64,000 nucleotides of DNA from Chinchilla lanigera (taxonomy: Eukaryota; Chordata; Mammalia; Rodentia; Chinchillidae), in NCBI RefSeq assembly GCF_000276665.1, contig NW_004955402.1, positions 5,122,759 through 5,186,758 on the forward strand, given 5' to 3'. The notes below the pieces were generated by a model. It saw nothing but the letters and a program-made list of their open reading frames with translations, was not told the DNA's origin and did no database searches. Both the position numbers and the translations under genes were made by a program. Positions 48,430-60,187 of the stretch are shown one piece after another (within the stretch, counting starts at the first letter, position 1; each line of letters begins with the position of its first letter).

Positions 48430-48700
48430 TTTAATTTATTCATTCAGCAAATATTTACTGAAAGCCCAGTATATGCCAGGCCCTGGGATGTAGCTGTGAA
48501 CACATCATACAAAAATGATTCTTCTCAAGAAGCTCACATTCAAGTAGATGGAGATAATCAAATAAGAACAGGTATGAAAAAATGAACAGGAGTAGAGAAA
48601 AATTAAGACAAAAGTCTAGAGCCTTATGTAAGGGGAGATGACCTTTCTGGCCCTTGGAAGTTATAGAACTGTGACCAGGTGGGGCCACTTGGAAGAATAA
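48430..48700 (-). repeat. L2 LINE 3' fragment
   Basis: Reverse L2 signature: TTCATTCAGCAAATATTTAC, then GTATATGCCAGGCCCTGGGA, then AAGAAGCTCACATTCAAGTA. Confidence 0.65.
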
Positions 48701-51480
48701 GCTAGCGTCCAGGTACCTGAGTCACAGGCACATACCAGTGCCACCCACATGTTGCTGCCATCCTTTCTGCCACTGTGAACTGTGATGACATTTTCATCTA
48801 GCCCCTGGGGACAGAACGACTCTCTACACCGAAGTACCTCTCACACATATTACTCATGACTGGCTCAGGGACGGGAATATTATTTTAAGTACCAGGTAGA
48901 CATGAGCCACTAGGTAACCTGTTACCTTGAAATTTCTAGACCTTTCCCCCCACCCCATCGGATTACAAGTGGCAATTAAGGAGAAGGAATCAGATACTTC
49001 TAATGTGATTAACTGAGATTGTCATCAGGCAGGTAATTTTAAATGCTGCCAGGGTTTAAATACAGACTCATTAATTTTAGCTCAGTGGTGTTCTAACATT
49101 TATTATGCATACATAGGAATTTTAAGTATGAATCTGTTTTCACATAGCTGCGCTTGGTAATCTTGCAGACGTTATCCAACTAACACTCGATTCTCACAGC
49201 CCTCTCGGAGAGGAGCTAAAGGTTAATAACATGACTTGAAAGTGGGTCTGATACCACCAGCAGTAGGAAAACAGGGCGATAAAATGTGTCTGGTGAAAGG
49301 TGGGGAGTTTTGACCCTGTCTGGAGTGAACACCAGGCATCCAGAGTGGGTCCCACATTACAGCTGCTCCCAAGGCCCCCGTGGGCACACGTTTTCAAGTT
49401 AGTCATTTTGGGTAAGTGTTAATTTGAAAACGGATTAGCCTTCAGGGAAGCCCAAATTTAGCAAAAGCAATTTATCTGGCTTTATTTATTTATTTGTTTT
49501 GCTCCCGGCAAGTTCTCCTAAACTGAAAAGTCTGTACGTTATAATAGTCTGTCAAGATCAGAGCTGGGAGCAGGCTACCATTCGGGAACTCCTGGGAGAA
49601 AAAGACCAATTTTTCATGTCTGGGTAGTTGTTTAAGACTTGAAAAGTCATTTGGAACTTGTGACCGCTCTTAGCAGACTCAGGCTGGCAGAAACTTATTT
49701 CACGATTCAATCTATGTTATGTGCTAGACAATTGGAATGTCTGCATTCAGGAGGAAGCAATAAAAGAAATAAAGAATTCACTGATTTAAAAACCGTGAGC
49801 TCCAAGGGGTGCACTCCATTTTTTACTCGTTTTAAACTCGTAACAGTATTCATCTCCACAGAGCCACGTGGCGCTCCTTCCCCATCGCCCTGTCATCACA
49901 CACGTTCTTCTCAGAAGCAGCCTCAGGGCTTTCTCCACCTCGGCGGCACTTGAACACAAAGGAATAGATAAGTAGAAAATGTCTCGCAAACACCTGCGTC
50001 ATGGGTCCATATGCATCTTTGTTATCTTATTCCCAAGAAGCACCCAGTGAAACAGCTCCATCAGTGCCACCAGGGACTCCTTGAGGGCAGCCTCTTGCTG
50101 CTGAACCTGGTGCCTTCCTGGATTCTTCTAGTCAGTGTATGCTCATCTGGGGCCAGTAGAATTGAACATGCAACAACTGAACAGTACAGAAGATGTCCTG
50201 AATATACATTTCTTCAAAACATGAAGAAGAAGAAAAGATGCCCCTGTTTAGGACCAGCTCCCATCCTTCCCCTTCTTTTTACCATGTAAAATAGCAGGTC
50301 TCTCTTGTTCCTCCTATGAAATCATCTTCTATATATTTATGATGATTCTTAGCAATGTTGCCTCTTGGTGGTTTTGTTTTTTTCTTTCTGGACTAAGTCT
50401 CACTTCCTTTATCGTGATTCTTTTTAGGTTTGTAATTCTGAAATATTCAAGTTTTGCTTTTTTCTTAGTCATGATACCCACTGACCTGCAAGGCTGTTTG
50501 CTCCAGAGGCCTCCTGCTAGTCTCTGGATGGTACTTTAGAAGCCAGCTCCTGTCAGCCTGAACTGAGGCTCGCTCCTGCTAAAAGTCTGGGACACTGTAG
50601 GTATCTGCGCTCACCATCCACGTCAGCTCTTGCAAAAGCGAAATCCCAGGGACACGAGGGAAACAGCCCAGAAAGCAACTGAGGCACACAGCACAGCCTC
50701 ACCAGCGCTCAGAACCCCCAGTGGTGTCTATTTTGTTAATGGTTTGTGAAATGACACACAAAACAAGCCCCCTGAAGAACAGGCTGTAGGAAATTGGAAT
50801 CCAGAGCTCGGGCCTAGGCTGTTACCAGAGCACTGTGTCGTATTTTCTGTCTGGTGTCCCATGTGTCCAGCTATTTGGGTGGATGATTTTGCTGTTTGAG
50901 CCCTTTCATTTTTCCCTTGTCCAATCTGAATTTCTTTCTCCCTTATAATTAGCCTCGCCTGCTGCAAGGAGCTCTAATTCTTTTTAAACATTTGCTGCAG
51001 CACCTTGCCCAAGTCTGAGAAGACAGTTAACCAGGAGTTACTGCCACAAAAAGTCGGTTATGTGGAGAATTCAGATGTCTTTTTCTGAAGACCTGACTTT
51101 CTATATGGGACCTATCAATGGAATATCTTACTGTGAATAAAGCCAGCCCACACAAGCCAAATCCTTTCTCGTTGTCTGTCACCAGTAGCTTAGTTATGGC
51201 AGGACACGCATGTGTGATGCGGGAACCTGGGTGTGAATCTGCATGGCCGGGTCTGAGCCCTGCAGCATCCTCAGTTGGCTGAGAAGCTGAGAAAAGAAGG
51301 AACTTTTGCTGATGGTAACAGCAAATGCGAGATGCCCATCCAAGTATTCCCGGCTTAGTCTCCCCGAGGTAATTAACAAGGAGCTAGGGGATAGTTGAAG
51401 TGAAGAGAAACTAGTTTATAAAAACAACTCTAGGAAGAACTAGGCAAAGCACTACTCAATAATGAATGCAATCACGCATT
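48701..51480. other. Intergenic sequence, possible MIR at 49,075-49,210
   Basis: No gene was recognised. The 49,075-49,210 stretch faintly resembles a reversed MIR. ORFs up to about 100 codons (49,639-49,953) show no motif. Confidence 0.4.
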
Positions 51481-51630
51481 CATTCACCAAATGTTTGTTG
51501 GGCATCTACTTATGTCAGTCAGGGTAAGCTCAAGTAATTACATATGGGAGCTGTTATCTTTGAATGTGTGATGAATGAAAGAATGAATCAGTGAGTAAGT
51601 GAATGAACAAAAGCCAGGATTATAATAAAG
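51481..51630 (-). repeat. Possible L2/MIR fragment
   Basis: CATTCATTCACCAAATGTTT followed by GGGCATCTACTTATGTCAGT resembles the start of a reversed L2 3' end; short and diverged. Confidence 0.4.
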
Positions 51631-52003
51631 TTTCTAAACTTTGAAAAGCCTTTAATAGTTTGCAGATGTTTTCCTAGAGTGTTTCAGAAGGCCTGAGACA
51701 TGTGTCACATGCAGCGGGGGCTCCCAGTTCTGGAGATTGCGTCTGCTGGAAACAGACTTGCGTTTCTGTTCAGTTGTCCTGTGTGAGTTTCTTCTTAATG
51801 CTGCCCGCAACTTGTCAAATTCATGGCCAGGGGGCTGTGGCCCGGCCTGGAAAGCTCTCCCCTGAATTGCCTTACATCTCTGAACTTCAACTCCACAGCA
51901 CACTGGAACGTCTTAAAAATACTCGGGCCTGGGCCTTGGCCCAGGTGGCTTGATCAGGAACTGGAGACCAGACCTGTGCACTGGTGAGTGTTTTTGTTCC
52001 ATT

Positions 52004-52122
52004 GGTTTTTTTTTGAGACAGGGTCTTTCACTATGTAGTCCAGGTCGACCTCAAGCTCACAGAAATCTTCCTGCCTCAGCCTCCCAAGTTCTGGGATTAT
52101 AGCCATGTGCCCCCACACCAGC
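52004..52122 (-). mobile_element. B1 SINE
   Basis: Reverse B1: poly-T, GAGACAGGGTCTTTCACTAT, GTAGTCCAGGTCGACCTCAA, CTCAGCCTCCCAAGTTCTGG, and an end at CCACACCAGC. Confidence 0.9.
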
Positions 52123-53139
52123 TTATGTCATTTTGTTTTTAAGCCCCTATGTGTCCAGTGAGCAGTGAACGTTAAGAATCACTTCACTACATGAGGGAGA
52201 AATGTTAATGACACGACCGTCCTTAGTCATGGCAGTAACGTGTGTACTTACTTAGAAATGCGAACATGCGAAGTTTCTGGACCAGCCTGCACACTTCCCT
52301 GTCTGGAGGCAAACATTACAACAGCTCTTTCTGTGTCCTCCCCAAACTGATGGGTGTGCAAGGGACCCACAGTTTCCAACATTTATGTCTCCAGATACCT
52401 TCAGTTGTCATCAAGTTATACAAATGCCTGCTGGTACTTTAAGGGTTACATTGGATGCATGGATTAGGTTAGGAAAATTTGATATATTTGGATATCTTTC
52501 TATCCAAAAATATTGTAGGTTTTTCTGCTTATTGATTTGTATTTTTCAATGTCCTTCAAGAGGTATAGCGGGTTTTAAAAATAGGTCCTGTACATTTCTT
52601 AATAGGTTTATATTTATACATTTCATATTTTTATTTTATAAATTAGATAATTTATACTTCATAGCTCAGTACTATTTGTTTATTGGAAGAACTGAATGTG
52701 GATATTAATTTTGAAACCAGTGTAGTTGAATGAATTACATTCTGTTACTAAAAGAAATTTCCCAATTAATTATTTTGAATCTTTCCTAGATAAACAAATA
52801 CTTTATTTGAAAATTGGAATAATTTCTTTTCCTCAACTGAAGAATTGATGCTTTAAGTTTTCCTCTTATTGAATTACACTGACTAGTGCTTTCAGAACAA
52901 TGGATTTTAATTTCAGATACTTACAGAAAGTAACACGTATTGTACTAAGGATGTTGAACTAAGGATGATACAGATTAAATACTTGGGCATGTTAGAAAAC
53001 CCAAAACACTTTGCAAAATTACTTATGATAGCTTCTTTCAATTGCTTTTTTCTTTAGAAGTTTTTCAAAGGTAAAGAAAATATTATTCTTTCCATGTTTG
53101 TTAATAACACAGTTAAGATTTGAACACAAATATTCATAT
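52123..53139. other. AT-rich intergenic sequence
   Basis: Nothing coding recognised. The AT-rich part (52,440-53,140) could include old L1 but no clear landmark was seen. Confidence 0.4.
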
Positions 53140-53720
53140 TTTTCCAGACTTTAAATTTTTTTATTTTTTAATTAGTCCACATTTGCAATACAGTATGATT
53201 ACATTCGGTGTGGAGGGTGGGTCCCTGTGCAAAACACATCCCAATCATTTTCCATCCCTTTCTCCTCCCCTTCCTCGCCTCCCCCCATCACTTGTTCTCC
53301 CTCCATTCTGCAGAAGATCTGTCTCCCTGTTTCCTAGCATCTTATATTTTGCTCTTTATTCGTCATGTGGGTTTCTCGTATAAGAGAAACCATGTGATAT
53401 TTAAACTCCCAAGTCTGACTTATTTCACTTAGCATGATGGTCTCGGAGGTGCATCGTTTTTCTACACATGACTCAAGCTTATCCTTCTTTATGGCAGAGC
53501 AGTGCTCCATCATCTATAAACACCACATTTTCTTTTTTTTTTTTTTTGGTTTTTCTCCGGTACCGGGAACCGAACTCACGACCTTGCGCTTGCCAGGCAG
53601 GCGCTTTTGCCGCTGAGCTAAATCCCCAGCCCCAACACCACATTTTCTTTATCTGTTTTGTCCACAATATTTTTACTATCATTGTCAGGTTTGATTTCAC
53701 TGTTTTGTAGCTTAATACAA
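53140..53720 (-). mobile_element. Antisense L1 3' end, split by an ID SINE
   Basis: The pyrimidine-rich tract (53,245-53,330), then CACTTAGCATGATGGTCTCG, GGTGCATCGTTTTTCTACAC and CTTTATGGCAGAGCAGTGCT, is the reverse complement of a rodent L1 3' region. It resumes with TTATCTGTTTTGTCCACAAT after the ID insertion. Confidence 0.65.
53536..53633 (-). mobile_element. ID SINE, young copy
   Basis: On the minus strand it reads GGGGCTGGGGATTTAGCTCA through CCCGGTACCGGAGAAAAACC and poly-A. A perfect 17-base target duplication (AACACCACATTTTCTTT at 53,519-53,535 and 53,634-53,650) marks a recent insertion into the L1. Confidence 0.95.
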
Positions 53721-54120
53721 AATTTAAAATTCTTTTTTTTTTAAGTTTTGGAATAGTTAAACAGAGCTGAAAATATTCCTTATATTTAATTCACATCATT
53801 CAGCTTCAATATCGGGTCTTGCCTTTTGTCTTAAGCTTCTAACAAGTCCCTAATGCTTCTCCATAATAATTCATCTGTTTCAGTAGAACTGCCAGATAAA
53901 AGGCATCCAGTTAACTTCAGGAAAATAATACATTTTAAAAGTGTGGTATGTCTCAAATATTGCGTGGGTTATACTTATACTAAAATAAAAAAATCTTTAT
54001 TTGAAATTCAAACTTTTATTCTCTAAGTCTGGCTACCCTAATAGTACACTCCACCGTGATGTAAACTTGGTAATAAATATCTTGCTAGAAAAATTTGAAA
54101 TTCATTGAGGTCTTCAAAAC
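53721..54120. other. Intergenic sequence, nothing recognised
   Basis: AT-rich DNA between two ID insertions; no gene or clear repeat. Confidence 0.4.
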
Positions 54121-54130
54121 TGTCAACACA

Positions 54131-54230
54131 GGGGCTGGGGATTTAGCTCAGCGGCAAAAGCGCCTGCCTGGCAAGCGCAAGGTCGTGAGTTAGGTTCCCG
54201 GTACCAGAGAAAAACCAAAAAAAAAAAAAG
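54131..54230 (+). mobile_element. ID SINE, young copy
   Basis: Same subfamily as at 21,808, differing at only a few positions (GAGTTAGG for GAGTTCGG, and TACCAGAG for TACCGGAG). The target duplication TGTCAACACA lies at 54,121-54,130 and 54,231-54,240. Confidence 0.95.
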
Positions 54231-54937
54231 TGTCAACACAGCACTGAGCAGAGTGGCCTCGTGAACTATTTCCTCACTGCTAACTTTGCATGTTTTCTCA
54301 TTTCCTTCATTGTCTATTAGAATCATTATCTGTTCATTCTGCCTTTTCTACTAACAGATGAGAAATGTTTACATTTCTGTCTGTGCATTTCTTCTCCATA
54401 CATTTTTCCAGTTAATTTTGCTCTTTCAAGGAGAGATTAAGGCTGGAGGTGGAAATGTGGGGCTCCCAGAGGGTCCTGGCTGAGCACCAGGAGGTTAGAA
54501 GCCAGGAGGCTGGAGAAGGAGGCTTGAGGAACTCCAACACTGGTGGATGGGTAGGGACCAGAAAGCCCAGGAAGGGACAACCAGCAGGCCAGGGCGAGCT
54601 CAGTCACTCCATGTTGCAGTTCCACCCATAAAGCTAGAATAAAAGTACTTACCTTGGGGTCCTCACACTGCAGTCAAAATCCCCAGCACACAGCAGATAT
54701 CCAAGTACCATTGTTAACAGTGAGTCCCTCGCAGGGGGTTGAGATCTGCAGTGGCCCCTGCAGGTCTGAGTCCTTTGCCCTTCATCATCCTCTGTGGTCT
54801 CAAGCTGTTTCCCATGGCCAGGGCCGGGGCTGATTTGGCTACCCTCAGCCTCAACTCCATGCTCCATTCTTGAGTTCTAATGGCCTGCATATCAGTAAGG
54901 GTTCTCCAGAGAGACAGAACTAATAGAGACATAGAGT

Positions 54938-55005
54938 GAGATAGATGATAGATGAGTGACTAGATAGACAATGGAAGATAGATACATGATAGATGAAAGA
55001 TAGAT

Positions 55006-55040
<35 letters not shown>

Positions 55041-55094
55041 GATAGATAGGTGGATAGATGATAGATGATGATAGAGAGATAGATAGATGATGGT
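54938..55094. repeat. (GATA)n microsatellite, left block
   Basis: Runs of GATA/GATG, with the longest perfect run around 55,005-55,048. Confidence 0.95.
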
Positions 55095-55686
55095 GATGTG
55101 ATTGAGACCACTAGAAAGAAGCTCTGAGCAGGACTTAAATTAACCAATTAGATTTCTATGTTTACTTGTGAGTCTGTCCAAGGCCTAGGCTCCTTGTCTG
55201 GAGATGGGCAGCAGACTCATAGTAACTGAACATCTGTGAGTCACTGGTTCTTGGGCCTGTAATGGCAGGTGAAGCTGTGAAACCTCAAAGTATAAGACAA
55301 GGACACAGCCAAGGACATCTGGCTCCAAACTCCGCTAGATGAAGACTATAGCCTCAGGTATCTCACTCCTGGGTGGAGAGCTTCCAGAAGTTAACATGGC
55401 TCTCCTAAATTTGCATAATACTTTACTTGGAGAAGTTCTTGAGCAGTTCTCACCCTTCTTGAGCATCTCCCATCTTGTTCTGATCACCAAATAAATATGA
55501 ACTCCCCAGAAAAGGTCTTAGACTTAGCCCCCAGAGAATCCAGAACTCTGTAACAGGGTTTTGACCCTTCTAGAGCCCTGAAATCATACTATTTCTCGCT
55601 TTTATATAGTCTTCACTGTCCTCTCATTTGGGAGATTGCAGACCTGATCAGTCTGCAATAACTAAGGGATAATATTAACCCAATAA
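55095..55686. other. Unclassified insert between GATA tracts
   Basis: About 590 bases with no open frame of note. It contains CAAATAAATATGAACTCCCC and GCTTTTATATAGTC, which could be the polyadenylation and TATA-like motifs of another LTR. No target duplication could be recognised because both flanks are GATA repeats. Confidence 0.3.
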
Positions 55687-55955
55687 TGATGGATAGAGAT
55701 ATAGATGATAGATGAGAGGTGGGATGGATGATAGATAGATGATAGATAATTGATGGATAGAGAGACAGATAGATGATGATGATGGATAGATAGATTGATG
55801 ATAGATTATAGATGATGGATAGAGATAAATGACATAGGACAGGATGGACAATAGATAGACAGATAGATGATAGATGATGGATAGAGAGATGATAGATGAC
55901 AGAGGTTGGATGATAGACAGATAGACAGACAGACAGACAGACAGATATTTAGATG
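55687..55955. repeat. (GATA/GATG/GACA)n microsatellite, right block
   Basis: A less regular continuation of the left block, ending in a perfect run of GACA units at about 55,915-55,945. Confidence 0.95.
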
Positions 55956-56399
55956 AATGAGAGGGCACTGGGTGAGAGGGCATTGGATGGGAATTGGCTC
56001 ATGCAAGTGTGGAGGCTGGAAAACTCCTTTATGGCTCATCTGTGAGCTGCGATTTGGTCACATGGCTCAGTCCAAGTCCAAGATCTCAGAACCAAGGAAG
56101 CCAAAGCTGGAACTCGCAGTTGAAGGCTACAGACCTAAGAATGTGGGGAGCCATGGTGGAGACGACAGGAGTCCGGCCGTCTACTGTCCTGGGACTTGAG
56201 AGATAGAGTGCATTCCAGCTCAGAAGCCGGGCACTGCCACCCCTTCTGTCTCCTTTTCTCTCCCATCCCAGCCTGTCGGATGGTGCCCCCCCTCCATGGT
56301 GGACAGATGGACCCCACTCATCCACTCACACTCCGTCTTGGGTGGCTACACACTTCTCCTCCCACATGGCTCCTATACACCCATTTTGCATCTCTCCTG

Positions 56400-57590
56400 G
56401 GGCCTCCCTCTCTCCTGGGCTCCCCAACTCACGTCAGCTTCTGAGCCTCTGTGTCCCCAGATCCCTCATGAGGATGTGGCCACACAGCCTGCTGTAGTCC
56501 TATACACTGTGGCTGTTCCTACTGCTGTTTTGTTAGTGTTCCGTGGCACCAAGCTGTACCCCTGCCACCAACCACAGGCAGCGACTTAATTTAAGTGCAA
56601 TTAGTGATATCTAAGGTGAAGTCATTCTGTTCCAGGACTCCGTGGCCCCGCCTGGCTGCTGGCTCTGGGTGCACAGCACAGATTAGAGCACACCTCTGTG
56701 GTCACACAGTGTTGTCTGGTGGCATGGCCTTAGGAAGGTCCCAGTGCCCATCAACCCCACAGCTGGGTCCCTGCAGCCCTGATATCCTGACTTCCAGGAA
56801 CAACTCCAGGGCATTGCTACCAGAGACTACAAAAGCCCCAGATTGTCAACTCAAAATCCTTTGTTCAAAATTTGTCCACTTGTCACTGGAACTGGTTTCA
56901 GAGCGCCATTATATTTTTTAAAAAGAAAACAAAGGGGATAATAATTCTGTTTCCCTTCCTCCATTGTTCCCTTCTCATCCCTGTGTAGAGAGCAGGCTGC
57001 AGAACAATGCTTTTTCTCTGAATACAGCCCGTCTCGCAGCCTGCAGGATGCGCTCAACAGAGCAGGTGAGAAAAAGGACAGAATCCGCTGGTCCCTTAGG
57101 AAATGCTTGTGTAACTAACGTGGCAGGGCCTGAAAGCAGCAGGTCAGGGACTGCAAAGGTGGAAGGAGGTGGGGTGGAAGGGGAAGAGTGGAGGGCTGGC
57201 CGGAGGCAGCACTTCCCTGCCCACTCCTGTCTCCTCCTGGCTCCTCTCCTGCAAACCAGGAGCTGGCAGTGTCTCCTGCTCCTTTTCCCTGAACACAGAA
57301 CTCCTCTGTGCAGCCAGAGCATCGTCCTGCCTGGCAGTGCAGGCACAGGGCACAGAGCCACCACCTGCCCGGCACCTGTGGATGCCCCGTCTGCAGCGAG
57401 AGAGTTCTATGGCAGCAGGGAGAGTTCTGCAAAAAGGTTTATCTCTGCTGAAAGCAAAGTCTGAAGGCAGCACTGTGCCCTCCGGAAGCTCTGCAGGCTC
57501 TTCCACCTTCTCTTGGGGTCTCAGGAGGGAGCGTGAGGCTGGGTCGCTACTGCCCCTTTCAGGAATGGTATGATAGCAGTAACAAGCACA
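56400..57590. other. Intergenic sequence with overlapping chance ORFs
   Basis: Five ORFs of 105-166 codons overlap on both strands at 56,964-57,611. They share no domain and have no splice or promoter support. Confidence 0.4.
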
Positions 57591-57594
57591 CAGC

Positions 57595-57745
57595 CACCCC
57601 TTCACACACATGCACTGTCACTCACTGTGTGCAGTGAGCGCTGTCCTGCCCACTTTTTACTAGCACAGAGCTTGGCAGAGAGGCCTTGGTTCACCTGTTT
57701 AAGGTCACACAGGGAGACTTAGCATTCTTGACATAGAAGCCACAC
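57595..57745 (-). repeat. MIR SINE fragment
   Basis: GTGTGCAGTGAGCGCTGTCC, then TTTAAGGTCACACAGGGAGA, then AACCACTCTGCTAGGAG follow the reversed MIR order. Confidence 0.55.
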
Positions 57746-58339
57746 AAGCAACCACTCTGCTAGGAGCAAAGCAACAAACAGGGGTAAAAATACTAAGAGC
57801 CAAAGCCGTGCCTCTCCCCCCTTGCATCTTGGTGTTTTCCTAATGATCTGGCTCTGTGTGATGCTGACTGACCTCACCGGTGCAGCCACCTTGCACCGCA
57901 CTGCCAACCTCAGCCAGCAAGATCAGCAAGCCTGTTTCTATAGTGACCGGGGGGCAGGACAGTGTAAGGGCAGTGTGGACCAAATCCACACACCACCCGG
58001 GAACAGAGTGCCCAGCTGATTGCCAGCACAGCGTGCGGTGACAGGAAACTATCCAGGGCTGCCCTTTGACTGCCCACATGGTGTGGGTGCCTGGGGTGTT
58101 CTAGGTATGTGGCTGGGCTTGGGGAGGTGACTGTGTGGGGATCCTCAGAGACAAGATGCTGGCCCAGCCTGCTACAGCCTCCTGCATACTGTGTGGGTCT
58201 CCTGCCACCTGGGCTACTCTTGTGTGGGCCTCCTCCTGTGGCTGAGAGTCTCTTCAAATTATTCTCCCTGAGGAAAACTGATGAGGGGCGGATCTGAGGA
58301 GCAGCAGTGAATGACAAGGATGATCAAAACATACAGTGA

Positions 58340-58660
58340 ATGTTTAAATTGAAAAGAATTTACTACAGTGAAGACACATTGCCATGAAAGCCGTCAAAGT
58401 CGTCTCCTTCATGACAAACACACTTATCCCATCTTTCTTGCACTTGCTGAAGCAGTTCTGGATGTCCTCTTTCATGAGTGTCTTTACAAGATGTGATCAA
58501 AAATACAGTGGATGCTGCTGCATCACGCAACTTTTGCCTCTGCCCCAAAGTTAACATGACCATGAAAGGTAAATGATTTTGCAACAGTTCAGGACATTGA
58601 GGCAGCCAGCATAGTGCTACTGTAGACCCTCAGGAAAGAGGACTCCAGAACTGCTTCAGA
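58340..58660 (-). pseudogene. Mariner-like transposase C-terminal remnant
   Basis: The minus-strand frame at 58,363-58,584 ends LLQQVQERWDKCVCHEGDDF, which resembles the C-terminus of mariner-type transposases (the 'RW-x-K-C-V-x-x-x-G-D-Y-x-E' pattern). Read rightward on the minus strand from about 58,640, a frame change is needed to extend it, and no catalytic D,D region is visible. It is a broken fragment. The resemblance is short, so another transposase or chance is possible. Confidence 0.4.
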
Positions 58661-59415
58661 AAGTGGCAAGAGGGATGAGCTAAATGTGTTCAAAAATAAG
58701 TAGAGGATTTTAACTTTGACCGTATTTTCTGATCATAGCTTATACACAAGACACATGCCCAATCAGCAGTTTCCTGATGACTGAGCAACCCTCCTAATGC
58801 CTGTACCTTAGGCTCGAACCAGCAGGACATGGTGGTAGCAGCTGCAGCTGCGTCCATCCCTGACCACCAGAACCTCTTTCTGCTGCTGGACCTCGAGTGC
58901 TAGCTTTGAGTGCTGCCCTGCTGCGCGTCCTGCCTGCAGGCTGCCTCCTGCTGCAGCCAAGGCCCTGAGTGCCACCTTCAAGGGCTGGGGTGGCCGTCAG
59001 GTGCAGGTGGAGCAGCAGGGGCACACCGCTGGCTGCAGAAATGCCGGGGCTTCTGAATCCCAGCCTGCAGTTGTCTGTGCCTGGCCTCGGCCAGCCTGCC
59101 TTTCCAGCAGGGCACTGATGACGCGTCCGTCTGGGCACCCTTGGCATTGTGCAGTATGCAGGACAGCCTCGGACCTCAGCAGAGCTTTGGTCTTGCCTGG
59201 ATGGCTGCTTTCCTGGGCTGCTGGGTGCCCTTCAGTACTGTACGCTTTCTATCCTAGCATGCACGCTGCGGGCACACGGTGCCTTCCAAGTCGTCCTTCC
59301 TTGCCCGGGTAGCTCAACCTGCTGCTCACTTTTCCATTTAAAGTCAATAATCCACAGAGATTTCATTACCTGCAGATAGGAAACAATTCTCCCCGGTAAA
59401 AGCAGGGAAAATCGA
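58661..59415. other. Intergenic sequence, nothing recognised
   Basis: C/G-richer stretch at 58,800-59,250 with chance ORFs on both strands; no motif. Confidence 0.4.
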
Positions 59416-59417
59416 CA

Positions 59418-59925
59418 CTATGTTAAATAAAAATTACAGCCTCAGGCTCCTGCCTTGGGCCCCAACAGACAAGATTAAAAATCAAAATGGAGTCTCTTGT
59501 GCTAAAGTTCCAAGTCACCAAGCCAAAAGAAGTTGTTTACCTGACTTCCTGAGAAATCATGATTGGAGCAGTAACAGCCAAATTTCCCCTATAAGCTCCT
59601 TTTAACTGGCACAATGAGGAACTTCCCTGCACTTTAACCCTCACACGAAAACAACCTGAAGTGACCTGATGTGAAATAACCAGCTATTTCCCTCTTGTCC
59701 CTTCTCCCTACTCCCACCTTACAAGGAGATGATGAAGCCATGTTGTTGTTCCTGCTTTCTTTGGCCTTTCTCTGTGTATAAAACCAACTTCCTCTGCTCA
59801 GCTCTTTGGAACACTTATACTGTTTTGTGCAAGGAAGTGTTGTCCGATTTTACAACTGAACATAAAGCCAAGGAAGATCTTTCAGTCAAAGTAATTTTGT
59901 CCTCTGACTACTGAGAAAATGTATT
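59418..59925 (+). mobile_element. ERV-type solo LTR
   Basis: About 500 bases with LTR architecture: a U3-like region, a TATA box in GTGTATAAAACC at about 59,777, then CTCTGCTCAGCTCTTTGGAA as an R start region, and ACATAAAGCCAAGG at about 59,861 as a variant polyadenylation signal. This resembles gammaretrovirus-like/ERV1 LTRs. No gag, pol or env sequence adjoins it. Ends are approximate and family unnamed. Confidence 0.5.
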
Positions 59926-60111
59926 TGCCTCAAACGCAACTGCAAAGAGGTTGTGATACATAAACACATCTTCAAAATGAGTAGGATGATGACTAATCTT
60001 ACAGAATACTGGGCAAAAGACATAAATAGCAAAATAAAAATTACTCATAATTTTCAGAGAAAATATTCACTATTTTTAGTAGTCAAATAAAGGCCAAAAG
60101 TTCAAGTGCTA

Positions 60112-60187
60112 GGGCTGGGGATACAGCTCAGTGACCTGATGCAGTTTAATACATTCAAGGCCCTGAGCTCCAACCCTGGCCCCAAAA
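60112..60187 (+). mobile_element. Older, diverged ID SINE
   Basis: GGGCTGGGGATACAGCTCAG is followed by a degenerate middle and GGCCCTGAGCTCCAACCCTG GCCCC. It is clearly an older subfamily than the copies at 21.8, 53.5 and 54.1 kb. Confidence 0.75.

Larger units (their letters stand above)
54893..56380 (-). mobile_element. MLT2-like (ERVL) LTR with expanded GATA tract and insertion
   Basis: The left end AAGGGTTCTCCAGAGAGACA and GAACTAATAG is the reverse complement of the MLT2 3' end (TTCTGTTTCTCTGGAGAACCC). After the repeat tracts, GAATTGGCTCATGCAAGTGT and GGAGGCTGGAAAACTCC continue the same LTR. The short AT/GA repeat normal at this place has become two GATA blocks separated by about 590 bases of unrelated sequence. 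The right limit is uncertain. Confidence 0.5.

Noticed and set aside
56964..57611. Cluster of five ORFs of 105-166 codons on both strands
   Set aside because: They overlap one another in nearly all frames, with no motif, start context or splice sites, as expected by chance in stop-poor DNA.
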